The translations under genes and the position numbers were made by a program. A DNA stretch of 58,081 bases from Desulfothermus okinawensis JCM 13304 (GTDB lineage: Bacteria > Desulfobacterota > Desulfovibrionia > Desulfovibrionales > Desulfothermaceae): NCBI GenBank assembly GCA_001311565.1, contig BBBM01000017.1:1-58081 (forward strand), given 5' to 3'. The notes under the pieces were generated by a model. It was not told where the DNA came from. It saw nothing but the letters and a program-made list of their open reading frames with translations, and made no database searches. Shown one piece after another: positions 10,246 through 23,784 of this stretch (its first letter is position 1; the number at the start of each line of letters is the position of its first letter).

Positions 10246-10430
10246 ATGGCAGTACCTAAAAAAACGTACATCAAAATCAAAAAAAAGGGATGAGGAGGTC
10301 ACATCACAAAGTACCTGTTCCAAATGTAATTGAGTGTGAATGTGGTAGCCCCACTCTTCCCCACCGCGTATGTCCGTCTTGCGGTAAATATGCAGGAAGG
10401 GCTTATTTAACAAAAGATGAAGACAAGTAG
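10246..10430 (+). CDS. rpmF: 50S ribosomal protein L32 (frameshifted)
   Basis: The reconstructed protein is [20 protein letters not shown] followed by a C4 zinc ribbon (CECGS...CPSCGKY) and ends AYLTKDEDK, about 61 residues as usual. Two A runs (10258-10264 and 10279-10286) each carry one extra base. Ribosome binding site GGAGAGG is at 10231. Its last 14 bases overlap the plsX start. Confidence 0.95.
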
Positions 10431-11550
10431 TAGCCAAAAGATACGTCTTGCAATTGATGTTATGGGGGGCGATCACGGCCCCTCGGTGGTTATCCCTGGA
10501 GCAATAAGGGCAGCCAGAGAGAAAGACATATCCCTCATACTGGTGGGCAGAGATGTTGAAATCAGGGAAGAGTTGGAAAAATACCCAATAGAAGGCATTG
10601 ATCTTGAGATCGTACATGCAGATGATGTGGCAGAAATGAAGGATAAACCTTCGTATATTTTAAGACGTAAAAAAAAATACATCCATACAGATTGCATGTA
10701 ACTTAGTGAAAGAAAGCAAGGCAGATGGCGTGATATCTGCAGGACATACAGGTGTTACACTTGCATGTGGAATATTCTCCATTGGAAGGATAAAGGGGAT
10801 AGATAGGCCAGGGTTAGCGTCCATAATCCCAAGGGAAGACCAGCCCTTAATATTGCTGGATGTGGGTGCGAACATTGATTCTAAACCTAGACACCTTGTG
10901 CAATTTGCAATAATGCTGATGTATTTGCTAAAAACATCCTCAAAGTAGAAAACCCCGCAGTGGGATTGTTAAACATTGGAGAAGAACAGGGTAAGGGGAA
11001 TGTTCAGGTAAATGAGGCCTATCAACTCCTCAAAAAAAACTTCTCTAAATTTCATAGGGAATATTGAAGGTAGAGACCTATTTACCAACAAAGTGAACAT
11101 AGCAGTTTGTGATGGGTTTGTGGGGAATATTGCCTTAAAATTATGCGAAGGCCTGGGAAAATCTTTTAGCAAAGCATTAAAAAAAAGAGATCAAAAGGGG
11201 CATATTTACCAGGCTAGGAGGCTTTTTAGCAAAACCTGCATTCAAGAGGCTAATTCGCAGGTTTGACTATGAAGAATACGGTGGAGCACCCCTGCTAGGT
11301 TTAAAGGGATGTGTTATTGTATGTCATGGGAGTTCCTCAAAAAAAATCCATTGCTCAAGCAACTAAAATGGGTGCAGAATTTGCCAGGATGAAAATAACT
11401 GAAAAAAATCAAAGAACAGTTAGAAAAGCATCCTGAGATTACTAGATTCTATAGGTTAAAAAAATATACTCTCTTCTACTTCTATTACATCAAAGGAAGA
11501 AACCTCAGAAGAAGAAACAACCTATGAAGACAAAAAAAGACGAAAAATAA
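10417..11550 (+). CDS. plsX: phosphate acyltransferase PlsX (frameshifted)
   Basis: PlsX makes acyl-phosphate from acyl-ACP for phospholipid synthesis. The N-terminus [20 protein letters not shown] is diagnostic, followed by [46 protein letters not shown] and [15 protein letters not shown]. The A9 run at 10669-10677 has one base too many, a G is missing near 10915, and further A runs after 11030 shift the frame. The 3' end is uncertain: an acidic tail ending at about 11550 is preferred, but a stop at 11527 overlapping fabH is possible. Confidence 0.9.
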
Positions 11551-12535
11551 TATTATTATCCGTGGACTGGGGCATTTTGTACCAGAAGATAAATTGACAA
11601 ATAACCAGTTAGAGCAAATGGTTGACACCACTGATGAGTGGATAACTACCAGAACTGGAATAAAGTCCAGGAGAATTGCGAAAAAGGGAGTAGCGTGCTC
11701 TGATCTAGCATATCATGCCTCAAAAAAATGCCCTAGAGCAGGCAAACATGGACCCCCTTGAAATCACTCACATAATAGTTGGTACCTTTACTCCTGATTA
11801 TTGTGCACCAGCATCTGCCTGCCTTCTCCAGGCAAAACTAGGAGCAAAAAAATTGTGAAATGGCAATAGATATAGCAGCTGGTTGCTCAGGGTTTACCTA
11901 CGGATTGGAGTTAGCACAGGGAATTATTGCCAAAAGGCAAAAGGCAAAAATACTTGTAGTAGGCAGCGAAGTGTGCTCATCCAGGTTAAACTTCAATGAC
12001 AGAAATACATGTGTTTTGTTTGGAGATGGAGCCGGCGCAGCATTCTCACTGCCCATAAGGAGGGATATCCTGCTATATTGGATATTGAGCTCAAAACACA
12101 TGGAGAACTTGGTCACCTGCTCCAGGTAGGATTAGAAGGGGGTTCTGCCGAGCCCTTTGTAGTAGGCCAAAAGGTTAGTGAAAAATATTTCATACACATG
12201 AATGGGAGAGAGGTCTTCAAGCATGCTGTTCGGGGTATGAGTGATTTAACATCTCATATACTCGAAAAAAAACAACTTAAAAGTTACAGATGTCTCCCTA
12301 TTTATACCTCACCAGGCCAATTACAGGATAATTGAAGCAGTTGCAAAGAAAATTAACATCCCTCTAGAGAGGGTTTTCATAAATGTCCATGAATATGGAA
12401 ATACATCTGCTGCATCAGTTATCATTGCTTTGAGTGAAGCGTACATGCAGGGTAAAATTAAAAAAAAACGATTTGGTTCTATTGTCTACCTTTGGGGCAG
12501 GATTTACAATTGCCAGTGTAATATTAAAATTTTAA
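11524..12535 (+). CDS. fabH: beta-ketoacyl-ACP synthase III (frameshifted)
   Basis: FabH starts fatty-acid chains by condensing acetyl-CoA with malonyl-ACP. The catalytic triad is present: Cys in [13 protein letters not shown], His in FIPHQANYR and Asn in YGNTSAASV. The N-terminal part [18 protein letters not shown] and [17 protein letters not shown] is typical. The frame is repaired at A runs near 11533, 11718, 11848, 12265 and 12459 (one base too many in each) and near 12047 (one base missing). The protein ends [14 protein letters not shown]. It overlaps the end of plsX. Confidence 0.94.
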
Positions 12536-12555
12536 CAAATTTTAAAGGTCAGTCT

Positions 12556-13313
12556 ATGGAAAAAAACAAACACGACTTGCCCAAAGTAGCCATTGTTACT
12601 GGTGGTTCCAGAGGGATAGGTAAGGCCATTACACTCAAATTGGCAGAAAAAGGATTCTTGGTCTATTTTACCTATGTATCGCGAGAGGATTTGGCTGAGG
12701 GGGTTGTTTCTCAAGTTAAAGGTCGTGGCGGAGATGCCAGGGCATTCAAGGTAGATGTGAGCGTGAAAACTGAAGTTGAGGATTTTTTTTAAGGCAAATA
12801 TAAAAAAATAAGGTTTCTTTAGAGGTACTAGTAAATAACGCAGGAATAACAAATGACGGCCTTATACTTCGGATGAAGGAAGATCAGTGGAATAAAGTAA
12901 TAGGCGTTAATTTAAATGGAACATTTCACTGCATCCAAGAGGCCGCCAAGATCATGGTCCGGCAGAGATATGGTCGGATAATCAATATTACCTCTGTTGT
13001 GGCCCTTTCTGGGAATCCAGGCCAGGCCAATTACTGTGCATCTAAAGCAGGTATAATTGGACTTACCAAAGCTGTTGCACTGGAACTAGCTCCAAGGGGT
13101 ATTTTGGTGAATGCTATTGCTCCAGGATTTATCACCACAGAAATGACAAAGGGACTTGACGAAAAGACCAAGGAAGCCTACCTATCAAAAATCCCATTAA
13201 AAAGATTTGGAACTCCAGAGGATGTGGCATCTTTGGTTGCGTGGTTATCCTCAGACGAGGCCAGTTATATAACTGGCCAAGTATTCTCGGTTAATGGGGG
13301 ACTGTACCTTTAA
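12556..13313 (+). CDS. fabG: 3-oxoacyl-ACP reductase FabG (frameshifted)
   Basis: A short-chain dehydrogenase that reduces 3-ketoacyl-ACP with NADPH. It has the Rossmann motif [17 protein letters not shown], the catalytic Ser in [13 protein letters not shown], and YCASKAG for the Tyr-Lys pair. The C-terminus [16 protein letters not shown] is complete. Frameshifts lie in T/A runs at 12783-12808. Length is about 251 residues. It sits between fabH and acpP. Confidence 0.95.
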
Positions 13314-13339
13314 AAAAAGAAAAAAAACAGGAGGAATAA

Positions 13340-13580
13340 ATGTCTGAACTACTAGAAAAAAATCAAAAAAATCGTATCTGAACAATTGGATGTGGACCCA
13401 GAACAAGTAGTACCAGAAGCATCATTTGTGGATGATCTAGGGCTGATTCCCTTGACTTAACAGAACTTATTATGGCTATGGAAGATGAATTTGATATGGA
13501 AATCGATGATGAAGAGGCCCAAAAGTTGAGGACTGTACAGGATGTTATAAACTACATAGAATCTAAAGTAAAAAAAATAA
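13340..13580 (+). CDS. acpP: acyl carrier protein (frameshifted)
   Basis: ACP carries acyl chains on a phosphopantetheine arm. It starts [20 protein letters not shown] behind GGAGG at 13330. The phosphopantetheine site DSLD appears as [19 protein letters not shown] once a missing G near 13441 is restored. The A runs near 13359 and 13371 have one base too many. The run of eight A at 13570-13577 hides the stop; with seven the protein ends ESKVKK at 13580, about 79 residues. Confidence 0.95.
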
Positions 13581-13612
13581 AACACAAAGGGGAGCTCTCT
13601 CCCCTTTGTGTT
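13581..13612 (+). terminator. perfect 14-bp hairpin between acpP and fabF
   Basis: AACACAAAGGGGAG (13581-13594), loop CTCT, then CTCCCCTTTGTGTT (13599-13612) form a perfect stem directly after the acpP stop. No U-tract follows on the plus strand, so it may stall, process or stabilise RNA between acpP and fabF rather than end transcription. Confidence 0.6.
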
Positions 13613-13655
13613 AAAGTGTTAGTCCTCAACCCAAGATTCAGAAAGAGGTTAGGTT

Positions 13656-14900
13656 ATGAACAATATAAGAGTTGTAGTAACTGGAGTATCTGCAATTACC
13701 CCTTTAGGACGCAATGTGGATATATCGTGGCAGAGACTAATAAACGGTGAATCTGGAATCTCTTACATATCCAGGTTTGATTGTTCCAAATATGAGACAA
13801 AAATCGCTGGTGAAATAAAAGATTTCAACCCTGAACAATTCATTCCCAAAAAACAAATAAAGAGAATGGATAGATTTAATCAATATGCCGTTGCTGCTGC
13901 CAAAATGCTCCTCAAAGACGCCAACTTTCTGGTTGATGATCATAACTCCAGTGATATTGGGATAGTATTGGGTTGTGGACTAGGAGGAATCGAAACAATC
14001 GAAGAATTTCACGAAAAACTTTTAAGAAAAGGCCCTTCAAGGTATCCCCATTTTACATTCCAAAGCTCATTGCCAATATTGCTGCAGGACAGATTGCTAT
14101 ATTTACCAAGGCCAAGGGCCCAAATATGGTCACCACATCTGCATGTGCCTCTGGATGTCACAGCATAGGATATGCATTTTCTGACATCAAACTTGGCAGG
14201 CAAAGGCCATGATATGTGGAGGAGTTGAATCTACTATAACACCCATGGCCCTGTCAGGGTTTAATGCCATGAGGGCGCTGTCTACAAGAAATGATGAACC
14301 CAAAAGGCCTCAAGACCTTTTGATAGGGACAGGGATGGATTTGTAATGTCTGAAGGGTGCGGACTGTTGTTACTTGAAGAGTTAGAACACGCAAAGGCAA
14401 GGGGTGCAAAAATATATGCAGAAGTAGTTGGTTTTGGGGCTTCTGCAGATGCATATCATATAACTGCACCAGATGAGAGTGGAGAGGGAATGGCCCTTGC
14501 CATGAGAGCAGCCCTAAAAGAAGCAAGGGTAGCGCCCACAGAAATAGATCACATAAATGCCCATGGTACTTCTACCCCATTAAATGACATATGCGAAACA
14601 AGGGCCATAAAAAAAAGTCTTTGGTAAACACGCATATAACATAGCCATAACAGCAAATAAATCAATGATTGGCCATATGCTTGGGGCAGCGGGTGGTGCA
14701 GAGTCTGTGTTTAGTGTGCTAACCATTTGCAATGAAAAAAATACCACCTACAATCAATCTGGAACACCCAGATCCTGAATGTGATTTAGATTATGTTCCT
14801 GAAGGAGCTAGGGATAAAAAAAATTAATTATGTCCTGTGTAATTCTTTTGGTTTTGGAGGTACAAACGCCTGCATTTTGTTCAAAAGATATGAAGATTAA
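13656..14900 (+). CDS. fabF: beta-ketoacyl-ACP synthase II (frameshifted)
   Basis: FabF elongates acyl-ACP. It starts [18 protein letters not shown]. The active-site Cys lies in [16 protein letters not shown], the first His in [13 protein letters not shown] and the second in [14 protein letters not shown]. Several frameshifts occur: near 14060-14080, about 14200, about 14310, the A8 run near 14609-14616, and runs near 14738 and 14818. The protein ends [13 protein letters not shown]. Full length is about 414 residues. Confidence 0.94.
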
Positions 14901-14905
14901 CTGAA

Positions 14906-15362
14906 ATGAAAGAGAAAAGGATTGAATGGAAGATATATTTTGCAAAAATTGCCAGATTGGTATCTGAAAGGTCCACATGTATCCGGAGAAAGGTGGGAGC
15001 AGTAGCCGTTAAAGACAAAAGAATCCTGGCAACAGGATATAATGGAGCCCCATCAGGGATACAGCACTGTCTGGATATTGGATGTCTCAGAAAAAAAGTT
15101 AAAAGTGCCTTCTGGTGAAAGACACGAGCTTTGTAGAGGCCTCCATGCTGAGCAAAATGTTATAATTCAAGCGGCAGTTCATGGGGTATCTCTTCTGGGG
15201 TGTGATATCTTTTGTACCCATCTACCCTGCCTAATCTGCACTAAAATGTTAATAAACTGTGGTGTAAAAAATATCTATTATCTTGAAGGTTATCCAGATG
15301 AGCTATCAAAGGATATGCTAAAGGAAGCTGGAATCACATTACATAAAGTTGACTTGGTCTAA
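14906..15362 (+). CDS. dCMP/ComE-type deaminase (one frameshift)
   Basis: A zinc-dependent cytidine/deoxycytidylate deaminase of about 151 residues. The zinc motifs are HAEQNVI and [13 protein letters not shown], with an extra Cys-rich insert [12 protein letters not shown] typical of dCMP deaminases. The A run at about 15092-15097 needs one base removed. It starts 5 bases after the fabF stop and precedes ribD, so it is likely co-transcribed with both blocks. The role would be dUMP supply. Confidence 0.88.
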
Positions 15363-15411
15363 AACAAAATTACCTCCCTTTATTCCCCTAAATAAATTAA
15401 GGTGTGAATTG

Positions 15412-16548
15412 ATGAATCAACAAATTAAAGACACAAAAAAAAATAAATTCATGGAACTTGCAATATCACTGGCCAAAAAAAGGTCTTGGATATACTGCTC
15501 CAAATCCATGTGTTGGTGCGGTGATAACAAAAGGGGAACACATATTAGGACAAGGGTATCACAAAAGATTCGGGGAGGACCATGCTGAAGTTGCAGCGAT
15601 CAAAGACGCAATTGCAAGGGGTCATAATTTGGAGGGATCAACCCTATGGGTTACCTTAGAGCCGTGCAACCATTATGGAAAAACTCCACCATGTACAAAA
15701 GCCATTTTGGAACACAAAATAAAAAGAGTAAATATTGGCACCTTGGATCCAAACCCAAATGTGAAAGGTGGAGGTGCAGAGTTTTTAAGATCAAAGGGAG
15801 TCTTAGTGGACGTTGGATTTAACCATTTTGAATGTAAGAGATTAATTCAGGATTTTATAACATGGAACACAAAAAAAAGGCCATACATCTTCCTTAAACT
15901 GGCGCAGAGCCTTGATGGAAAGATTGCAACCAAAGAAGGTGACTCAAAATGGATTAGTTGTGAAAAATCCAGGGAATTTGTGCATAAATTAAGGGCAAAA
16001 GTAGATTGTATCCTTGTTGGGGGCAATACCTTTTTCAATGACAATCCCAGGCTAACTCCCAGAACTAAAGAACCAATTAAAAAAAGACCCTCTAGCAGCT
16101 ATTTTAACATCCCGACTACCTGATCCCCAATCTGACTTTTATTTGATCAAGTCAAGACCAGAAAAAACTGTTTTTATTACTACATGTTTTGATCAAAAGA
16201 AGATAAATGTGCTTATGGGGAAAGGAATCAAAATAATTAATACTGAAAAGAAAAATGATTCAGTAGATCTTAAAGAAACAACGGAAAAATTGTTTTCTGA
16301 ACTCAATTGCTATTATGTTTTGTGTGAAGGTGGAGGAAAACTTGCAGAGAGTTTAATTAAGGCTCATCTTGTTGATGAAATTTTTTTTATTTGTAGCACC
16401 ACTTATTTTAGGGGATGATGGTGCTAGATCTTCTTTTTCTGGAAACAGGGTCTCAAAGATAAGAGACAGTCACAAATTTGAGGTTGTAAATCTAAAAAAA
16501 ATGGAAAGGGATATCTTAGTCCATTTAATTCCAAAAGGAGAAAACTAG
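15412..16548 (+). CDS. ribD: bifunctional riboflavin deaminase/reductase RibD (frameshifted)
   Basis: RibD performs the second and third steps of riboflavin synthesis. The N-terminal deaminase domain has HAEVAAIKDA and PCNHYGKTPPCTKAI; the reductase domain starts at RPYIFLKLAQSLDGKIATKEGDSKWIS and continues through DCILVGGNTFFNDNPRLT. Frameshifts are in A/T runs at about 15475-15481, near 16079-16086 and near 16381-16390. ATG 15412 follows AAGGTG. The stop at 16546-16548 touches the ribE GTG start. Confidence 0.94.
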
Positions 16549-17216
16549 GTGTTTACAGGTCTGGTTCAGTCCATTGGAAGCATAGTGAGAACAGAGCCTC
16601 TAGGGAAAGATTTAAGAATGGCTATTTTACCTGATCCCATTTTTAAAGATATGGAAATTGGAGAAAGTATAGCAGTAAATGGGGCGTGTCTTACTGTTGA
16701 GAAGTTGGAAAATAACATATTCTCTGTATATGCTTCCAATGAAACACTAAATAGAACCAACCTAAGAAATATCTCAAGTGGTACCAAGGTCAATTTAGAA
16801 AGGGCCTTAGATTGGGGGACCGCCTTGGAGGCCACCTAGTATCAGGCCATGTTGATTGCTTATCTATTATTAGAGCAATAAAACAAGTTGGAGAGTCCAC
16901 AAAATATGTTTTAAACTTTCCAGAAGAATTCTCTAAATATGTGGTGGAAAAGGGATCCATTGCATTGGATGGCATCAGTTTGACCATAAATAGATGTGGG
17001 CCAAATTTTGTAGAAATAAATATAATTCCAGAAACCAAGCTCAAGACCACTATTTCACAGTGGAAAATAGGAACCCATGTGAATACTGAGTTTGACATTG
17101 TAGGAAAATATATAGAGAAAATGGTCTCACCGTGGGAAGGAAAAGGAGGAAATAAAACCCAGGGCCAAGCTCAGTCTGGATTGACTATTGATTTTTTAAG
17201 GAAACATGGATTTTGA
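16549..17216 (+). CDS. ribE: riboflavin synthase alpha chain (one frameshift)
   Basis: Riboflavin synthase dismutates two lumazines. It starts at GTG 16549 with MFTGLVQSIGSIV, behind AAGGAG at 16533. Two similar lumazine-binding halves follow, with NGACLTVE in the first and LDGISLTINR in the second. One base is missing near 16810: ERALDWGT should read ERALRLGDRLGGHLVSGHVD. Repaired length is about 222 residues. Confidence 0.94.
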
Positions 17217-17296
17217 TTTGCATTTTCGTATCAAGTCTGTAAAAGTCTGGAAAAGTAATTCTTAACATCAAAATTCTTTTATAAGGACATATAACC

Positions 17297-18529
17297 ATGA
17301 ATAAAAACCACGAAGAACAGTCAGTAATATGTAGTACAGAAGAAGCCATAAATGAGATAAGAAAGGGCAAGATGATAATTTTGGTAGACGACGAAGACAG
17401 AGAAAACGAGGGAGATCTAACCATTGCTGCGGAAAAGGTGACCCCTCAGGCCATTAATTTTATGGCAAGATATGGACGGGGACTTATTTGCCTGGCCATG
17501 GCCCCTGAATTGGTGGATAAATTAAAGTTAGACCTCCAACCAAGGAGAAACGAATCGCGCTTTGGCACAGCCTTTACAGTATCAATTGAAGCAGCAAGAG
17601 GCGTTACCACTGGAATCTCAGCCTATGATAGGGCCACCACTATTCTAACAGCCGTTAAGGACGATGTGACCCCAGAGGACATATCCACACCAGGTCATGT
17701 ATTTCCATTAAGGGCGAGAAAAGGAGGAGTGTTGGTAAGGGCGGGACAAACAGAAGGAAGCGTGGACCTCTGCCGCTTAGCAGGCCTAAAGCCTGCTGCA
17801 GTTATCTGTGAGATTATGAGGGATGACGGTAATATGGCCAGGATGCCCGATCTAATAGAGTTTGCCAAAAAAACACAATTTAAAGATAGCAACAATTGAA
17901 GACCTAATTAGATACCGCTCAAAGTTTGACTCACTTGTAAGAAGGATTGGCGAGGCAAAACTTCCTACAAAATTTGGTGAATTTAAGGCCATTGCCTATG
18001 AAAGCGATATTGACGACTATGTACACCTGGCCCTTGTAAAAGGGGAAATAGAGGAAGACGAGCCAGTGTTGGTAAGGGTCCACAGTCAATGTTTAACAGG
18101 AGATGTATTTGGTTCCCTTCGCTGTGATTGTGGCCCCCAACTACATAAGGCAATGCAGATGATAGCCCAGGAAGGTAAAGGGGTGCTCCTTTACATGAGG
18201 CAGGAAGGAAGGGGCATTGGACTTGGGAATAAAATTAAGGCTTACCAGTTACAAGACCATGGAAAAGACACAGTTGAAGCCAATTTAATCCTTGGATTTA
18301 AGCCAGATTTAAGGGACTATGGTATAGGCGCTCAAATCCTTGTTGACCTTGGTGTGACAAAAATGAGACTGCTCACCAACAATCCCAAAAAAAATAGTTG
18401 GACTGGAAGGACACGGTCTAGAAGTTGTGGAAAGGGTGCCAATTGTGGGACCTGTGTGTGATGAGAACATTAATTATCTCAAGACTAAAAAGGAAAAAAA
18501 TGGGTCATATGTTGGATGATATATGTTAA
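17297..18529 (+). CDS. ribBA: bifunctional DHBP synthase / GTP cyclohydrolase II RibBA (frameshifted)
   Basis: The N-terminal half ([38 protein letters not shown]) is 3,4-dihydroxy-2-butanone 4-phosphate synthase. The C-terminal half is GTP cyclohydrolase II, with zinc cysteines in [17 protein letters not shown] and the motif RQEGRGIGL. The A7 run near 17867-17873 joins the halves when one base is removed; a second run near 18386-18393 disrupts the C-terminus, which then ends GHMLDDIC. Length is about 410 residues. Confidence 0.95.
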
Positions 18530-18590
18530 ATAAAACACCTTAGAATATTACATAGAAAATAAAACATTGAATGTTTTTTGTGGGGGTAAA

Positions 18591-19090
18591 ATGGATAAAA
18601 TAAAGGTTATTGAAGGGAAGTTAATAGGTAAGGGATTAAAGTTTGCACTTGTTGCAAGCAGATTTAATGATTTTATTGTGTCAAGGCTGGTTAGTGGTGC
18701 AATAGATTTTTTGGTGAGACATGGAGTAGACAAAGAAGACATTACTCTTGTGAAAGTGCCAGGTGCATTTGAAATGCCAATGGTGGCAAAAAAAGATAGC
18801 TATGTCAAAAAAAGGTAGATGGGATTATCTGTCTTGGAGCAGTAATAAGGGGCGCAACTCCACATTTTGACTTTGTTGCGGCTGAAGCTGCCAAGGGCAT
18901 TGCACATGTAGCCCTAGAAGCTGAACTCCCTGTTACTTTTGGAGTTCTTACAACTGACACCTTGGAGCAGGCAATTGAGCGTGCAGGTAGCAAGGCTGGG
19001 AACAAAGGGGCAGAGGCTGCCCAGGCTGCACTGGAAAGTGTTCAAATTTTAAAAAAACTTAAACGAAAACCTATAAATGGCCTAGAGTAG
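18591..19090 (+). CDS. ribH: 6,7-dimethyl-8-ribityllumazine synthase (one frameshift)
   Basis: RibH makes the substrate of RibE. It starts [20 protein letters not shown] behind GGGGG. Family motifs are [47 protein letters not shown] and [19 protein letters not shown]. One base is extra in the run at about 18788-18793 or in the run after it. Length is about 166 residues. The palindrome AAAACATT/AATGTTTT lies immediately upstream (18561-18577). Confidence 0.95.
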
Positions 19091-19179
19091 GTATTGGAAA
19101 AAAAATAGAGAGCAAGATTTAAAAGAATAGGTGAAACCCAACTCGCGGAACATAAATGTGTTGAGGATATAAACAAGAG

Positions 19180-19209
19180 GTTGAACATTCAACATTAAAC
19201 GTTGAACAT
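19180..19209 (+). repeat. short repeat GTTGAACAT x2 with inverted copy
   Basis: GTTGAACAT occurs at 19180-19188 and 19201-19209, with an inverted TTCAAC between them, in the ribH-nusB spacer. Only two copies are present and the role is unknown. Confidence 0.4.
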
Positions 19210-19250
19210 AAAAAGAAAACATTACATGAAAAACCACAAAAAAAAGCAAA

Positions 19251-19703
19251 ATGGGGCCACGGAGACTCGGAAGACAAATGGCCTTTCAGGTGTTATACAG
19301 TGCAAATTTTTTTGCAGGAAGATAATGTTGATAAATATTTAAACATGGTGGATCATTTTGGGTCAGACCAAGACCAAAAGTTAGGGGAAAAGGCACTGGA
19401 ATTTGCCAAGGATCTTATTAAGGGTACCCTTGCCCACATAGAAGAGTTAGACAATACAATACAGTCACATTCAAAAAAATTGGAGATTAAACAGGATTGC
19501 CAAGGTGGAACTTACAATCCTAAGACTCTCCATCTATGAGATGTTTCATAGAGACGACGTGCCACCTAAGGTTGCGATTAATGAGGCCGTTGAGCTAGCC
19601 AAGGCCTTTGGAGATGAAAACTCAAAAAAAATTTATAAATGGGATATTAGACGCAGTTGCAAAGACCCTTGAAAAAAAATCTTCAAAATCTCGAGGAGAC
19701 TAA
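19251..19703 (+). CDS. nusB: transcription antitermination factor NusB (frameshifted)
   Basis: NusB is the antitermination partner of NusE (S10) and commonly follows ribH. The start [20 protein letters not shown] carries the family motif; an ATG at 19226 is possible if one A is removed upstream. The rest includes [37 protein letters not shown] and [14 protein letters not shown]. Frameshifts are in the T run near 19308-19314 and A runs near 19474-19480, 19624-19631 and 19672-19679. The last run decides whether the stop is at 19703 or about 19724, within leuS. Confidence 0.9.
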
Positions 19704-19705
19704 TA

Positions 19706-22191
<2,486 letters not shown>

Positions 22192-22205
<14 letters not shown>

Positions 22206-22709
22206 AATTAATATAAAAATTTTTTTTTGTGGCATTGTTGATCTTACTAAACATGGGATGTGGATATCACTTCATGTCCACATCCCCTATAATTTTTCCA
22301 GAACACATTAAATCTATACACATCTTAAAAATTAACAATCCAACAACTGACCCTAGGTTGCCAACAGAAATCAGGACAAAGTTAATAGAAGAATTTTCAA
22401 AAAGGTCACCCAATATAAAATATGTAAATAGTGAAGATGCAGAAGGTAAATTAGCAATAGACATAGTTGATTATTCATTGCAAACAGATGTAGAAAATGT
22501 GGAAGAACAAACATTAAAATCCAATCTATGTATGACCATTAGAAGTTATCTTTATAAACAGGACAAACTTATCTGGGACTCCAGAAATATTTCACAGTGT
22601 GAATCTGTCTCAAACAATGCTTCTGATACTGAAATAAAAAAATACAAAGGCAAAGGTTATAAAAGATATAATAATAAAACTCTCCATGTTGCTTTCAAAT
22701 AATTTTTAA
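22192..22709 (+). CDS. lptE: LPS-assembly lipoprotein LptE (frameshifted)
   Basis: LptE plugs the LptD barrel that inserts LPS in the outer membrane. After one T is removed from the run of nine at 22220-22228 the signal peptide reads MWLFKINIKIFFVALLILLN and ends at the lipidated Cys in NMGCGYHF. PTTDPRLPTEIRTKLIEEF is typical of the family. Removing one A near 22636 gives the helical end KVIKDIIIKLSMLLSNNF. The start lies 14 bases inside leuS, as is common for leuS-lptE-holA. Confidence 0.85.
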
Positions 22710-22800
22710 AATTTCCAAAAACTGTAATAACTATAACTACCTGGTATTAAAATATTAAACTTTAATACGTCAATTCTAAATTTTGAATATAAAAACTACC

Positions 22801-23771
22801 ATGAGACCTGGATATTTTTTTTTGTATATGCCCAGACTTTGAAGTTACTTATGAGTTTATTGACTCTACCCTGAATAGGTTCCCTGGTAAATGGGAACAG
22901 AAGATAATATGGGGAGATGAGAACGTAACCACCCCTTTTTTTTGAATATCTAATGACATCCCCCCTAACAAATGTAAATTTGGCTGTAATCTTAAGACAT
23001 GCAGAAAAACTTCCCCAGAATTTTTGGGATAAGTTGTCAAATTTTTTTAAATAGATTCAATCCCCAAGTATGTCCATTTATATGTATTGAATCTCAGTGG
23101 AATAGGGGAAGTCCACCTAATTTAAAATTTTTAAAAAATAAAAAAATACTACAAATTTGCCCAGAAGAAAAAAATGGATATTTATGCACCAGGGGGTAAG
23201 TAATGATTTTATACTTAGTTATTTAAAAAAAATGGTCAACAGCACATGGAATCACCCTGTCTAAGGATGTGATATTTGCGCTAATGGAAATCCTGCCAGG
23301 AAATCAGAATAAAAACGAGCTTGGTTTGTCTGCTATAAAAAACGAGTTACAGAAACTCGTGGCTTTAAATAAAAAACAAATTGAATTAAAAGACCTAAGT
23401 GTAATATCTCCGTCCTTTGAATTCAATGTATTTGATTTGATAAATTCCATAGAGGGGATTTCAAATAGAAAGAAGGTGTGGTCTATTATTTTAAAGAACA
23501 GTATTAATTCTCAGGGTGATATCATCCCAATAATCAAATTGTTACTCAGGGAAGCAAAAATGCTGTGGCAACTACTTAAAGGGGAGCCTGTTTTTTTTGC
23601 CATATTCAGTCAAAGGGAAAAAGATGAGTCTTGCAAATAAGCTGGGTGAGAAAAAAAATTATTGATATGTATAACGTGGTCCTAAATGCTGAGTTGAATT
23701 TAAAGACCTCAAATACAAATCCCAAAATAGTTTTGGAAAACTTAGTAGCAACACTTCAAAATTTTTTTCTA
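22801..23771 (+). CDS. holA: DNA polymerase III delta subunit (frameshifted)
   Basis: HolA is the clamp-loader subunit that opens the beta clamp. The call rests on the position leuS-lptE-holA and on the C-terminal block IIPIIKLLLREAKMLWQLLKGE, close to the HolA consensus. The N-terminus MRPGYFFCICPDFEVTYEFI and a central helix-rich part follow after repair of T/A runs near 22815, 22938, 23044, 23222, 23588 and 23650. Length is about 318 residues. The extreme 3' end depends on a T7 run. No clear ribosome binding site is seen. Confidence 0.78.
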
Positions 23772-23784
23772 AGATAATTCATTT

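Noticed and set aside
16150-17300. FMN riboswitch controlling the riboflavin genes
   Set aside because: No conserved RFN element was recognised upstream of ribD, ribE or ribBA, which are joined to the preceding operon.
19180-19209. Short repeated units GTTGAACAT suggesting a CRISPR-like array
   Set aside because: Only two short copies with no regular spacers and no cas genes in the window.
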